Shown: positions 1 through 5,391 of the stretch, in pieces
Numbering within the stretch: the stretch's first letter is position 1
How the letters are laid out: the number at the start of each line of letters is the position of its first letter
Source: Dehalococcoidia bacterium
GTDB taxonomy: Bacteria; Chloroflexota; Dehalococcoidia; Bin125
Direction: 5' to 3'
Assembly (NCBI GenBank): GCA_007571275.1
Contig: RKRS01000126.1
Location: 1-8,566, forward strand
DNA: 8,566 nt
The notes under the pieces: generated by a model
What the model was told of the DNA's origin: nothing
Seen by the model: only the letters and a program-made list of their open reading frames with translations
Database searches by the model: none
Program-made: the position numbers and the translations under genes

Positions 1-83
1 CCGAGCAGCTGGTCGATGTCGCCCGCCTGGCTGTGAATTTCGTCCAGCGCGACCGCCCCGACGACTGCCAATTCGATCGTCAC
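1..83 (-). CDS. PfkB-family sugar/nucleoside kinase, N-terminal fragment (cut by window edge)
   Basis: Only the first 27 codons are present; the gene runs off the left edge. The GTG start (81-83) overlaps the TGA stop of the MTA phosphorylase gene (80-82) as GTGA, which suggests translational coupling. The fragment begins MTIELAVVGAVALDEI and ends near DIDQLLG. A first beta strand followed by a VGxVALDxI turn and a later acidic-LLG segment is how PfkB/ribokinase-type kinases start; the LLG would lead into the substrate-binding GG motif outside the window. Members phosphorylate sugars or nucleosides with ATP. The substrate here is unknown. Its place behind mtnP and apt suggests a role in nucleoside or methylthioribose-related salvage, but that is inference. 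The family call rests on few residues. Confidence 0.62.
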   Translation of the reverse strand, partial: MTIELAVVGAVALDEIHSQAGDIDQLL

Positions 84-958
84 GGTATGCGGCCCTCGAT
101 CAGGAGCGCGTAGCGCTCGAGTGTTTCTTGGGGAATCCGCCTGGGATCGGTCATGATTGCGCCAAACAGCGCCCCGTCTGCGGTTGAGATCCAGTCGTCC
201 GGCAAATGCTGTGTCAGATCAGCAATGATTCGCTGGGCCGAGCGGACATTCTGGGCCACGATTTCGGCGACCGCCGCCGCGCTGACATCGGCTTCCGACT
301 CGTGCCAGACATCGTAATCAGTGGCAGTGGCGAGCATCGCGTAGGCAATTTCCGCTTCACGCGCCAGCTTGGCTTCGGGTACGGCGGTCATGCCGATGAT
401 CGAGGCGTCCCAGGAACGGTACATGTGTGACTCAGCGCGAGTGCTGAACAGTGGACCCTCCATTGCGATATAGGTGCCGCCCGAGTGGATGGTCTGCCCG
501 ACGCGCGTGGCGCTCTCGACGAGACGTGCGCTGAGATCGGAGCAGAAGGGGTCAGCGAAACCAACGTGGACGACGATTCCGTCTCCGAAGAAGGTCGTTG
601 GTCGACTGCCGCGGGTTCGGTCGATGATCTGGTCCGGTACGACCATGTGGCCGGGTACGATCTCCTGCTTCAGGGAACCGACGGCCGAAACGGCAAGGAT
701 GCCCTGGACATTGAGCGCCTTGAGCGCCCAGATGTTGGCGCGAACGGGAATCTCATGCGGCATCAACCGATGTCCGACGCCGTGTCGAGGCAAGAACGCC
801 ACCCGCTTGCCGTGTAGTGTGCCGATCACCAGCTCGTCCGATGTGTCGCCGAATGGAGTCGTTGGGCGCCAGCGCTCGACTTCGCTCAGGCCAGGCATGT
901 TGTAAAAGCCCGAGCCGCCGATCACCGCCAGGGTGGCTGTTTGGTGGTTGCTCGTCAT
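80..958 (-). CDS. mtnP: S-methyl-5'-thioadenosine phosphorylase (MTAP)
   Basis: This 292-residue cytosolic enzyme cleaves methylthioadenosine, a by-product of polyamine synthesis, with phosphate to give adenine and 5-methylthioribose-1-phosphate. The length suits the trimeric PNP/MTAP family. Visible motifs in order are the phosphate-site GGSGF (residues 14-18), RHG (58-60), SAVGSL (91-96), EGPLFSTRAES (167-177), GMTAVPE (189-195) and ATDYDVW (212-218). Asp214 and Asp216 match the aspartates that read the 6-amino group of adenine in MTAP; inosine/guanosine phosphorylases have Asn in this region, so an adenine-type substrate is favoured. Human MTAP has NMTTVPE where this protein has GMTAVPE, a change I believe is common in bacterial members. 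The ATG at 956-958 is well supported by GGGAGG 8 bases upstream. It lies 18 bases after apt and overlaps the kinase gene by 4, so the three form one operon. Methylthioinosine phosphorylase is the main alternative. Confidence 0.93.
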   Translation of the reverse strand: MTSNHQTATLAVIGGSGFYNMPGLSEVERWRPTTPFGDTSDELVIGTLHGKRVAFLPRHGVGHRLMPHEIPVRANIWALKALNVQGILAVSAVGSLKQEIVPGHMVVPDQIIDRTRGSRPTTFFGDGIVVHVGFADPFCSDLSARLVESATRVGQTIHSGGTYIAMEGPLFSTRAESHMYRSWDASIIGMTAVPEAKLAREAEIAYAMLATATDYDVWHESEADVSAAAVAEIVAQNVRSAQRIIADLTQHLPDDWISTADGALFGAIMTDPRRIPQETLERYALLIEGRIP

Positions 959-966
959 CTCGAGAG

Positions 967-972
967 CCTCCC
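967..972 (-). promoter_or_regulatory. Ribosome binding site of mtnP (GGGAGG)
   Basis: On the minus strand GGGAGG lies 8 bases before the mtnP ATG, inside the 18-base gap after the apt stop codon. It fixes the mtnP start and shows that the gene has its own ribosome entry within the operon transcript. Confidence 0.75.
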
Positions 973-976
973 GATT

Positions 977-1507
977 TCAATAAACCAGCATGGACACGAT
1001 CTCGTACGGAGTGAGCTGCTCACGTCCGTTGAGCGCGCTCAGCTCGATCAGGAAGACTACGCTCGAGATTTCGGCGCCTGCCTGAAGTATGAGTTGGACC
1101 GACGCCTCGGCCGTGCCGCCGGTGGCCAGCAGGTCATCGACTAGGGCCACGCGCGCGCCGGCGTTCAACGCGTCGTCGTGCATTTCGATGGTCGCCGAGC
1201 CGTACTCGAGTTCATACGACCGGGCGATGGTGTTTGCCGGGAGCTTGCCCGCCTTGCGGATCGGAATGAATGGTCGGTTGAGTCGCTGAGCGATCGGCGC
1301 GCCCAGAATAAAGCCTCGTGACTCGATGCCGACCACAGCGTCAGCGCCCTCGCATTGCTCGGTCAGCCAGTCCAGAGCCTGGGCGAATGCGGTTGGCTCG
1401 GCCAGAAGCGGGGTGATGTCACGGAACAGGATCCCCGGCTGGGGAAAGTCCGGAACGGCGCGGATGTACTGTGCGACAAGGTCGCGTGCGGTAGGCGTGT
1501 CGGTCAT
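977..1507 (-). CDS. apt: Adenine phosphoribosyltransferase
   Basis: This cytosolic enzyme joins adenine and PRPP to give AMP and pyrophosphate, salvaging the adenine released by the MTAP encoded directly downstream. From the ATG at 1505-1507 it is 176 residues, normal for the family. The start contains the typical FPQPGILFRDITPLL (21-35). The PRPP-binding loop VALVDDLLATGGT (120-132) carries the paired acidic residues. GIESRGFILG (60-69), PIRKAGKLP (82-90) and the YELEYG segment (98-103) are characteristic of Apt rather than Hpt or Xpt. A TTG five codons upstream (1520-1522) is in frame, but I prefer the ATG; neither has a convincing Shine-Dalgarno sequence. The gene is the first of a leftward operon and is divergent from the methyltransferase gene. 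An eight-codon reading frame ends in an ATGA overlap with the chosen start. Confidence 0.95.
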   Translation of the reverse strand: MTDTPTARDLVAQYIRAVPDFPQPGILFRDITPLLAEPTAFAQALDWLTEQCEGADAVVGIESRGFILGAPIAQRLNRPFIPIRKAGKLPANTIARSYELEYGSATIEMHDDALNAGARVALVDDLLATGGTAEASVQLILQAGAEISSVVFLIELSALNGREQLTPYEIVSMLVY

Positions 1508-1530
1508 GGAGTCAGGGTACAAGTGAACAT
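1504..1530 (-). other. Possible eight-codon upstream reading frame coupled to apt
   Basis: On the minus strand an ATG at 1528-1530 opens a frame reading MFTCTLTP. Its TGA stop (1504-1506) overlaps the apt ATG as ATGA. Because apt lacks a clear ribosome binding site, ribosomes finishing this frame could re-initiate on apt. The frame also lacks a good Shine-Dalgarno sequence, and so short a frame can arise by chance, so this is only a candidate. Confidence 0.25.
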
Positions 1531-1608
1531 CGTCTCGGCGATGCCCAGGATATGGCTTCTACGCTGGTACGCTTGCTTCTAGCGGTGCAGCGGGTGAGCG
1601 GAGACCGC
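1508..1608. promoter_or_regulatory. Divergent control region between apt and the methyltransferase gene
   Basis: Both operons must be read from this short stretch. On the minus strand TATCCT (1547-1552) is a fair -10 box for apt, but I see no good -35 box upstream of it. On the plus strand GATATG (1549-1554) or CAGGAT (1546-1551) could be a weak -10, the latter 17 bases after GTGAAC (1523-1528). These candidates overlap, so the two directions may compete for polymerase. If the rightward transcript starts near 1558, the methyltransferase ATG at 1552 is untranslated and the GTG at 1609 is the real start. All boxes are poor matches. Confidence 0.3.
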
Positions 1609-2421
1609 GTGGACGATCCTCTCAGTTGGTCGGCGGATGATCAGGAGCGAGCGCTTCGCGCTATTGCTCCCTGGTACGACCTTGATTTTGGTCAGCTGAC
1701 TGAAGATATCAAGATGCTCCAGGAATTCGTTTCGGCCGGACAGCGCGTGCTGGAGCTGGGCGCCGGCAGCGGTCGGATCGCCGTGCCGCTGGCCGAGCTT
1801 GGCTGCCAGGTGACAGCCGTCGATTCGTCCGAGGCGATGCTGAGCGTCGGTCAACCTCGGATGAGTGAGGCTGGTGTGCGGTTTGTGCGTGGGGACATGC
1901 GCTGTCTGCAGCTGGGAGAGCAGTTTGAACTGGTGGTGTTTGGGCTCTCGACTTTCCAGCATCTCCTGCGCAGGAAAGATCAGCTGGCTGCGCTTCAGGT
2001 TGCCAGACAGCACCTGGCGGCGGGCGGCCGACTGCTGATCGACTGGACGGCGCCGCGTCCCGACGACGTCGAACCGTCGCCGCAGATCATGCATCTGGAA
2101 TGGGTCAGAGCGTCTCGGTCAGGCGAGTTGGTCTCGAAGAGCGTGAGCCAGGAACTGGCGCTGGAACGTACTTGCGGAACCCCGCTCGATCGTGCGCAAC
2201 CGATCGCCTGGCTGACCTACCAGTACGACGCTGTTGATGAAGCGGGAATGGTGCGACGCTCGTTGGCAAGATTCCCGTTACGAGTGAATCTCAACGCCGG
2301 AGAAATGGCGGGTCTGCTCGCAGCGGCCGGCTTACGTCCGCTCGACTGGTTCGGGTCATGGGATTTGGCGCCAGCAGGCGACGGAGATCGCCTGATCGTG
2401 ATCGCAGAGTTGGCATCGTGA
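1552..2421 (+). CDS. Class I SAM-dependent methyltransferase, substrate unknown
   Basis: The product is a soluble Rossmann-fold methyltransferase, 289 residues from the ATG. Motif I VLELGAGSG (66-74) binds SAM; VTAVDSSEAML (87-97) carries the acidic residue Asp91 that would hold the ribose; FVRGDMRCL (111-119) is the adenine-binding acidic motif; FELVVFGLSTFQHL (126-139) and LAAGGRLLIDW (155-165) are the later core strands. The WYDLDFGQLTEDI segment (41-53) and the ending DRLIVIAELAS fit the small-molecule or protein methyltransferase group in which the substrate cannot be read from sequence. The start is uncertain. The ATG has AGGA only one base upstream, too close to work. A GTG at 1609 (270-residue product beginning at DDPLSW) follows GGAGA by four bases and leaves room for a promoter, so it is a strong alternative. 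The TGA stop overlaps the next gene's GTG start. Confidence 0.85.
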   Translation: MASTLVRLLLAVQRVSGDRVDDPLSWSADDQERALRAIAPWYDLDFGQLTEDIKMLQEFVSAGQRVLELGAGSGRIAVPLAELGCQVTAVDSSEAMLSVGQPRMSEAGVRFVRGDMRCLQLGEQFELVVFGLSTFQHLLRRKDQLAALQVARQHLAAGGRLLIDWTAPRPDDVEPSPQIMHLEWVRASRSGELVSKSVSQELALERTCGTPLDRAQPIAWLTYQYDAVDEAGMVRRSLARFPLRVNLNAGEMAGLLAAAGLRPLDWFGSWDLAPAGDGDRLIVIAELAS

Positions 2422-3716
2422 CCACCTTGAGCGCCGTCGCTGGATTGATCGCCCTGTTGATTGGCATCATGGCGGTCGCCTGCGGTTCGAATCCGAATGA
2501 GCATGTCCAATCGAACGAGTTCTTCCGTCCCGCCGCCGAGCGGGAATCTGAACAACAGGCAGCCGCGGACGCCACGAGTCAGACGCAAGAGGATCAAAGC
2601 GACTCGGATGCTCCAGACGGTGGAACCGGCGAGGTAGAGCGGCAATCGGAGGCGGATCAGGGCGCGGATGTCCAAGAGCAAGCGGTAGCTCAGGACGAGC
2701 AGCAGGCCTCGGACGACCAGGCGCAAACGGACGACGAGCAGCCTCAGGCGACGGATGATGCCGCTCCGTTGGAAACGTCCGATGACATTATCCGTCGATA
2801 TAGCAGTCCCTCCTATGGCTATTCATTTGAACTGGTCTGTTCCCCCTTCTGCGACCCAAACTCGAACGGCATCGATCGCGTCTCGTTCCTGTCCGAGACC
2901 GGGCGCGCATTGATTGGCGTCGATGTGCTGGAAGATGATGGCGCCGATTCTGAGGCGCTGCTGAGATCGACGCTGTCATTGACCGACAATGTGCAGTTCT
3001 CCGCTCGCGAAGAGACGGCAATCGTGACCGGGGAAGCGGCCGAGCGGTTCGCTTGGGAAGAAGATCGTCGGGCGACCGGTGGCTTCCAGGCTCGCTGGCA
3101 TGTGTTGTTGGTGCGTGCGCAGGGTGTGGTGATCATCCTGCGCGCGGGCGCGGTGCTTGACGATTATGAGGAGCTCGCGCCGGCTCTCGAGCGGACGTTG
3201 TCCTCATTCATTCTGCCGCTGGAAATCACCGCCCGCCCCGGACACTACGACCGATTCGAGTTTGTCATTGCCTATGACACTGCGGATATCGCGCAGGAGT
3301 TTGGACAGCCGACCACGAACCCGCCAAGCGCCGAAGCGGGCCTCTTCGTGCTCCAGTCAGCGACTGCGCTGAAGGCGATCCTGATTTGGCAGGTACTGGG
3401 CCAGGCGTTCTACGACGGTGATACGGCGATCCAGCAATCGTTGCAGGAATCTCTGGGCATCGAGAACGTCACCGGGCAGCGTGACTGGGGAGAAGTGGAC
3501 GGTCAACCCGCGCGCACCGGCGAGACCGAGGTGCCATTCGGCGAAGGCTTGATGAAAGTCCAGTCCTTCGCCTGGTACTGTCAGGACGGCGGTCGCGAAT
3601 TTACATTGCATGTCCTCGATCCCGATGACCCCGAATCGGTAGCGTTACCGTTGATTGAGAGCTTCCGCTGCAGCGCCGAGCAGAACCCAGGTGAAGCGGA
3701 CGAGGATTCTCAATAG
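2418..3716 (+). CDS. Putative lipoprotein with acidic Gln-rich linker and two C-terminal domains
   Basis: I do not recognise a named family. From the GTG at 2418 the protein is 432 residues. A hydrophobic stretch (residues 4-21) ends in AVAC, an acceptable lipobox with Cys22 as the lipid-bearing residue, so it is probably anchored outside the membrane. Residues 30-123 are a low-complexity linker rich in Asp, Glu, Gln and Ala, very likely disordered. Then come two folded parts of about 140 residues: 128-268, starting with an aromatic YSSPSYGYSFEL segment and ending LERTLSSFILP, and 270-418, ending LPLIESFRC. The similar endings suggest a duplicated PsbP/LpqN-like module, which I infer only from pattern. 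The domains contain four cysteines (141, 145, 388, 418) that could form disulfides. GTG 2418 overlaps the methyltransferase TGA (GTGA). An in-frame ATG at 2358 would add 20 residues including four consecutive Arg, giving the usual basic n-region, at the price of a 64-base overlap. Confidence 0.78.
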   Translation: MTTLSAVAGLIALLIGIMAVACGSNPNEHVQSNEFFRPAAERESEQQAAADATSQTQEDQSDSDAPDGGTGEVERQSEADQGADVQEQAVAQDEQQASDDQAQTDDEQPQATDDAAPLETSDDIIRRYSSPSYGYSFELVCSPFCDPNSNGIDRVSFLSETGRALIGVDVLEDDGADSEALLRSTLSLTDNVQFSAREETAIVTGEAAERFAWEEDRRATGGFQARWHVLLVRAQGVVIILRAGAVLDDYEELAPALERTLSSFILPLEITARPGHYDRFEFVIAYDTADIAQEFGQPTTNPPSAEAGLFVLQSATALKAILIWQVLGQAFYDGDTAIQQSLQESLGIENVTGQRDWGEVDGQPARTGETEVPFGEGLMKVQSFAWYCQDGGREFTLHVLDPDDPESVALPLIESFRCSAEQNPGEADEDSQ

Positions 3717-3748
3717 GCCGAAACAGATACGCAGTGGAACGAGTCGCC

Positions 3749-4858
3749 ATGCAACGGTCCGACCGCCGAGGTTCCAGTCAACGACCGATCACCGTTGCGC
3801 TCGATGCCATGGGTGGCGACAACGCGCCGGCCGCCACGGTTCGGGGCGCGCTGAGCGCGGCCCACGAGCTCGATGTTGACATCATTCTGGTTGGACGAGG
3901 ACGAGAGATTCGCAGCCTCCTACCCGCAGCGCAGCGCAATCTGCGTATCCAGGAGGCGTCGGAGGCGATCACCATGGATGCGCCTCCGACCGCTGTCAGG
4001 CGGATGCGCGATTCATCGATCATGGTCGGGCTGGGGTTGCTGGCGGACGGTGAAGCGGATGCATTCCTCTCGTTCGGCAATACCGGCGCCGTGATGGCCG
4101 GCTCACTCTTCACGCTTGGGCGAATTCCCGGCGTCGCGAGACCCGCGCTGGGCGCGCTATTTCGCAATGGCCGCGGCACGACGTCGTTGCTCCTGGATGT
4201 GGGGGCGAATGCCGAGGCTCGACCGCAGCATCTCTCCCAGTTCGCGACGATGGGCCGCGCCTACGTGGAGCGCGTACTACGACACCGTAATCCCAGCGTA
4301 GGCTTGCTCAATGTCGGCGAGGAAGAGGGCAAGGGCACGCATCTGCACCAGGAGACCTATCGCCTGCTGGAGCGCCAAGAGCCCAACTTCGTCGGGAACA
4401 TCGAAGGCAACCAGCTGGTCGCTGGCGTCGCGGATGTGATCGTGTCGGATGGATTCACCGGTAATGTCGCGGTCAAATTGACCGAAGGCCTGGCAGAGCA
4501 GCTCTTTGGTGAGCTAAAACGCAGCATCCAGGCCAACATGATCCATATGGCCGGGGCCTGGTTGATGCGCGGAGCCTTCCAGAGTCTGCGCGCGCACTGG
4601 GATTATGCGAAAGTCGGCTCGGCTCCGCTGTTTGGCATCGACGGCGCGGTGCTGGTCGGTCACGGCAGGGCCAATGTCGAAGCGGTGACCAGCGGCATTC
4701 GATCCGCCCGCAGCGTGGTCGAGGCCGGCGTAGTGGACGCGATCCGTGACGCGGTCGCGGGCACGGCGCTGGTCGATGATGACGAGACGGAAGCACCTCC
4801 GTCAAAGCCGCGACGTGATGGTCAGGTAAGCGACACTTGGCGTTACGAACGGCGCTGA
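3749..4858 (+). CDS. plsX: Phosphate acyltransferase PlsX
   Basis: PlsX makes acyl-phosphate from acyl-ACP and phosphate; PlsY then uses it to acylate glycerol-3-phosphate, the first step of phospholipid synthesis. It is a peripheral, membrane-associated enzyme. The 369-residue product carries the signature VALDAMGGDNAPAATV (16-31), a family-typical GLLNVGEEEGKG segment, then NFVGNIEGNQL, DVIVSDGFTGNVAVKLTEG, and near the end KVGSAPLFGIDGAVLVGHG. Compared with typical PlsX, which starts almost directly at the AVDAMGGD strand, there is a basic extension of about 13 residues and a charged tail. I chose the ATG at 3749; an in-frame GTG at 3734 would add five residues, and neither has a strong Shine-Dalgarno sequence. 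It lies 32 bases after the lipoprotein gene and probably shares its transcript. The usual partners fabH, fabD and rpmF are not beside it in this window. Confidence 0.95.
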   Translation: MQRSDRRGSSQRPITVALDAMGGDNAPAATVRGALSAAHELDVDIILVGRGREIRSLLPAAQRNLRIQEASEAITMDAPPTAVRRMRDSSIMVGLGLLADGEADAFLSFGNTGAVMAGSLFTLGRIPGVARPALGALFRNGRGTTSLLLDVGANAEARPQHLSQFATMGRAYVERVLRHRNPSVGLLNVGEEEGKGTHLHQETYRLLERQEPNFVGNIEGNQLVAGVADVIVSDGFTGNVAVKLTEGLAEQLFGELKRSIQANMIHMAGAWLMRGAFQSLRAHWDYAKVGSAPLFGIDGAVLVGHGRANVEAVTSGIRSARSVVEAGVVDAIRDAVAGTALVDDDETEAPPSKPRRDGQVSDTWRYERR

Positions 4859-4891
4859 CGCCTGTCCTACAGTTGGGGCAATACGATACAT

Positions 4892-4922
4892 TTGACCTGT
4901 ACCGCTGGGTACAGTGCATACA
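4892..4922 (+). promoter_or_regulatory. trxA promoter region with a perfect inverted repeat between the core elements
   Basis: TTGACC (4892-4897) matches the -35 consensus at five of six bases. It is followed by CTGTACC (4897-4903), a 4-base spacer GCTG, and GGTACAG (4908-4914), a perfect 7-bp dyad. A weak -10, CATACA (4917-4922), lies 19 bases after the -35 box. A dyad filling a long spacer is typical of promoters bound by MerR-family activators, but a repressor operator is equally possible. The -10 is poor (three of six). The dyad is seen directly; the regulator is inference, and no regulator gene is in the window. Confidence 0.45.
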
Positions 4923-4928
4923 CCACTT

Positions 4929-4933
4929 GGAGG
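4929..4933 (+). promoter_or_regulatory. Ribosome binding site of trxA (GGAGG)
   Basis: A perfect GGAGG lies 6 bases before the ATG at 4940, the strongest ribosome binding site in the window. It decides the start of trxA against an in-frame TTG at 4892 and suggests efficient translation. Confidence 0.85.
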
Positions 4934-4939
4934 ATTGAG

Positions 4940-5266
4940 ATGGCAAAGCCGCAGGAAGTCACGGACGCGAGCTTTCAGGCAGACGTGAAAGATAGCGATC
5001 TGCCAGTGTTGGTGGACTTCTGGGCGCCTTGGTGTGGTCCCTGTCGCATGGTTGCGCCGATTGTCGACGAGCTGTCTGAGGAATACGACGGCCGCGTGGC
5101 GTTCTACAAGCTGAACACGGACGAAAACCCCGGCATCGCCACCGAATACGGCATCCGCAGCATCCCCACGCTGCTCGTCTTCAAGGGCGGCGAAGTGGCT
5201 GGCCAGATCGTTGGCTTCCGCCCCAAGAGCGACCTCGCCAAGCGACTCGACGAGGTCCTGGCGTAA
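4940..5266 (+). CDS. trxA: Thioredoxin
   Basis: This is a 108-residue cytosolic thioredoxin of normal length that reduces protein disulfides and is itself recycled by thioredoxin reductase (not in this window). The active site is WCGPC (31-35) with redox Cys32 and Cys35 in the classic DFWAPWCGPCRMVAP setting. Asp26 is the buried acid, Pro76 in SIPTL is the cis-proline facing the disulfide, and FKGGE is followed by the conserved IVGF near the C-terminus. There is no signal peptide, so it is cytoplasmic. The ATG at 4940 has a perfect GGAGG; the longer in-frame extension to 4892 would cover the promoter and is rejected. Codon choice is strongly C/G-ending, as for abundant proteins. It stands as its own unit, with a dyad-containing control region upstream and a stem-loop downstream. 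Confidence 0.97.
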   Translation: MAKPQEVTDASFQADVKDSDLPVLVDFWAPWCGPCRMVAPIVDELSEEYDGRVAFYKLNTDENPGIATEYGIRSIPTLLVFKGGEVAGQIVGFRPKSDLAKRLDEVLA

Positions 5267-5299
5267 CCTCGCGCGACCTGCTGGATCGTTACCCGCAGA

Positions 5300-5331
5300 G
5301 GGTCGACGGCGCATACTGACGCTGTCGACCC
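5300..5331 (+). terminator. Stem-loop downstream of trxA, probable intrinsic terminator with weak U-tract
   Basis: The arms 5300-5311 and 5320-5331 pair over 12 base pairs with a single G-U, closing an 8-base loop (5312-5319). The core is GGGTCGAC against GTCGACCC. The stem starts 33 bases after the trxA stop. The following bases are CGTTTCGCG rather than a long T run when counted from the last stem base, so termination may be incomplete. The stem is strong and there are no coding frames here that would explain it. It could alternatively stabilise the trxA mRNA 3' end. Confidence 0.6.
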
Positions 5332-5345
5332 GTTTCGCGTATCCT
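5316..5345 (+). promoter_or_regulatory. Candidate promoter for the LLM oxidoreductase gene
   Basis: CTGACG (5316-5321) resembles a -35 box at four of six bases and TATCCT (5340-5345) a -10 at four of six, with an 18-base spacer. Transcription would begin near 5352, leaving a leader of about 40 bases that carries TGAGG (5379-5383) 8 bases before the ATG. The -35 lies within the loop and right arm of the trxA terminator stem. It is plausible but unproven. Confidence 0.35.
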
Positions 5346-5391
5346 GCGCCCATTCCGCTCTGTTCTGTACACCTGAGATGAGGCAATTCAC

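Noticed and set aside
2217..2726. Minus-strand frame with a hydrophobic Leu/Arg-rich N-terminus resembling a membrane protein
   Set aside because: It is antisense to the lipoprotein's Gln/Asp/Glu linker; the reverse complement of Gln and Glu codons naturally reads as Leu-rich.
4892..4939. N-terminal extension of thioredoxin from an in-frame TTG
   Set aside because: The added 16 residues lie over the dyad and promoter-like boxes, match nothing in thioredoxins, and the ATG at 4940 has a perfect GGAGG.
1514..5374. GGTACA/CTGTAC half-sites near apt (1516-1521) and before the oxidoreductase gene (5366-5371) as further copies of the trxA operator
   Set aside because: They are single 6-base half-sites without a partner arm, and the same hexamers occur inside coding sequence (for example near 416-421 and 8508), so chance explains them.
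4802..5386. Long minus-strand reading frame across trxA
   Set aside because: It lies antisense to thioredoxin and its flanks, contains no recognisable motif and is explained by GC-rich third-position effects.
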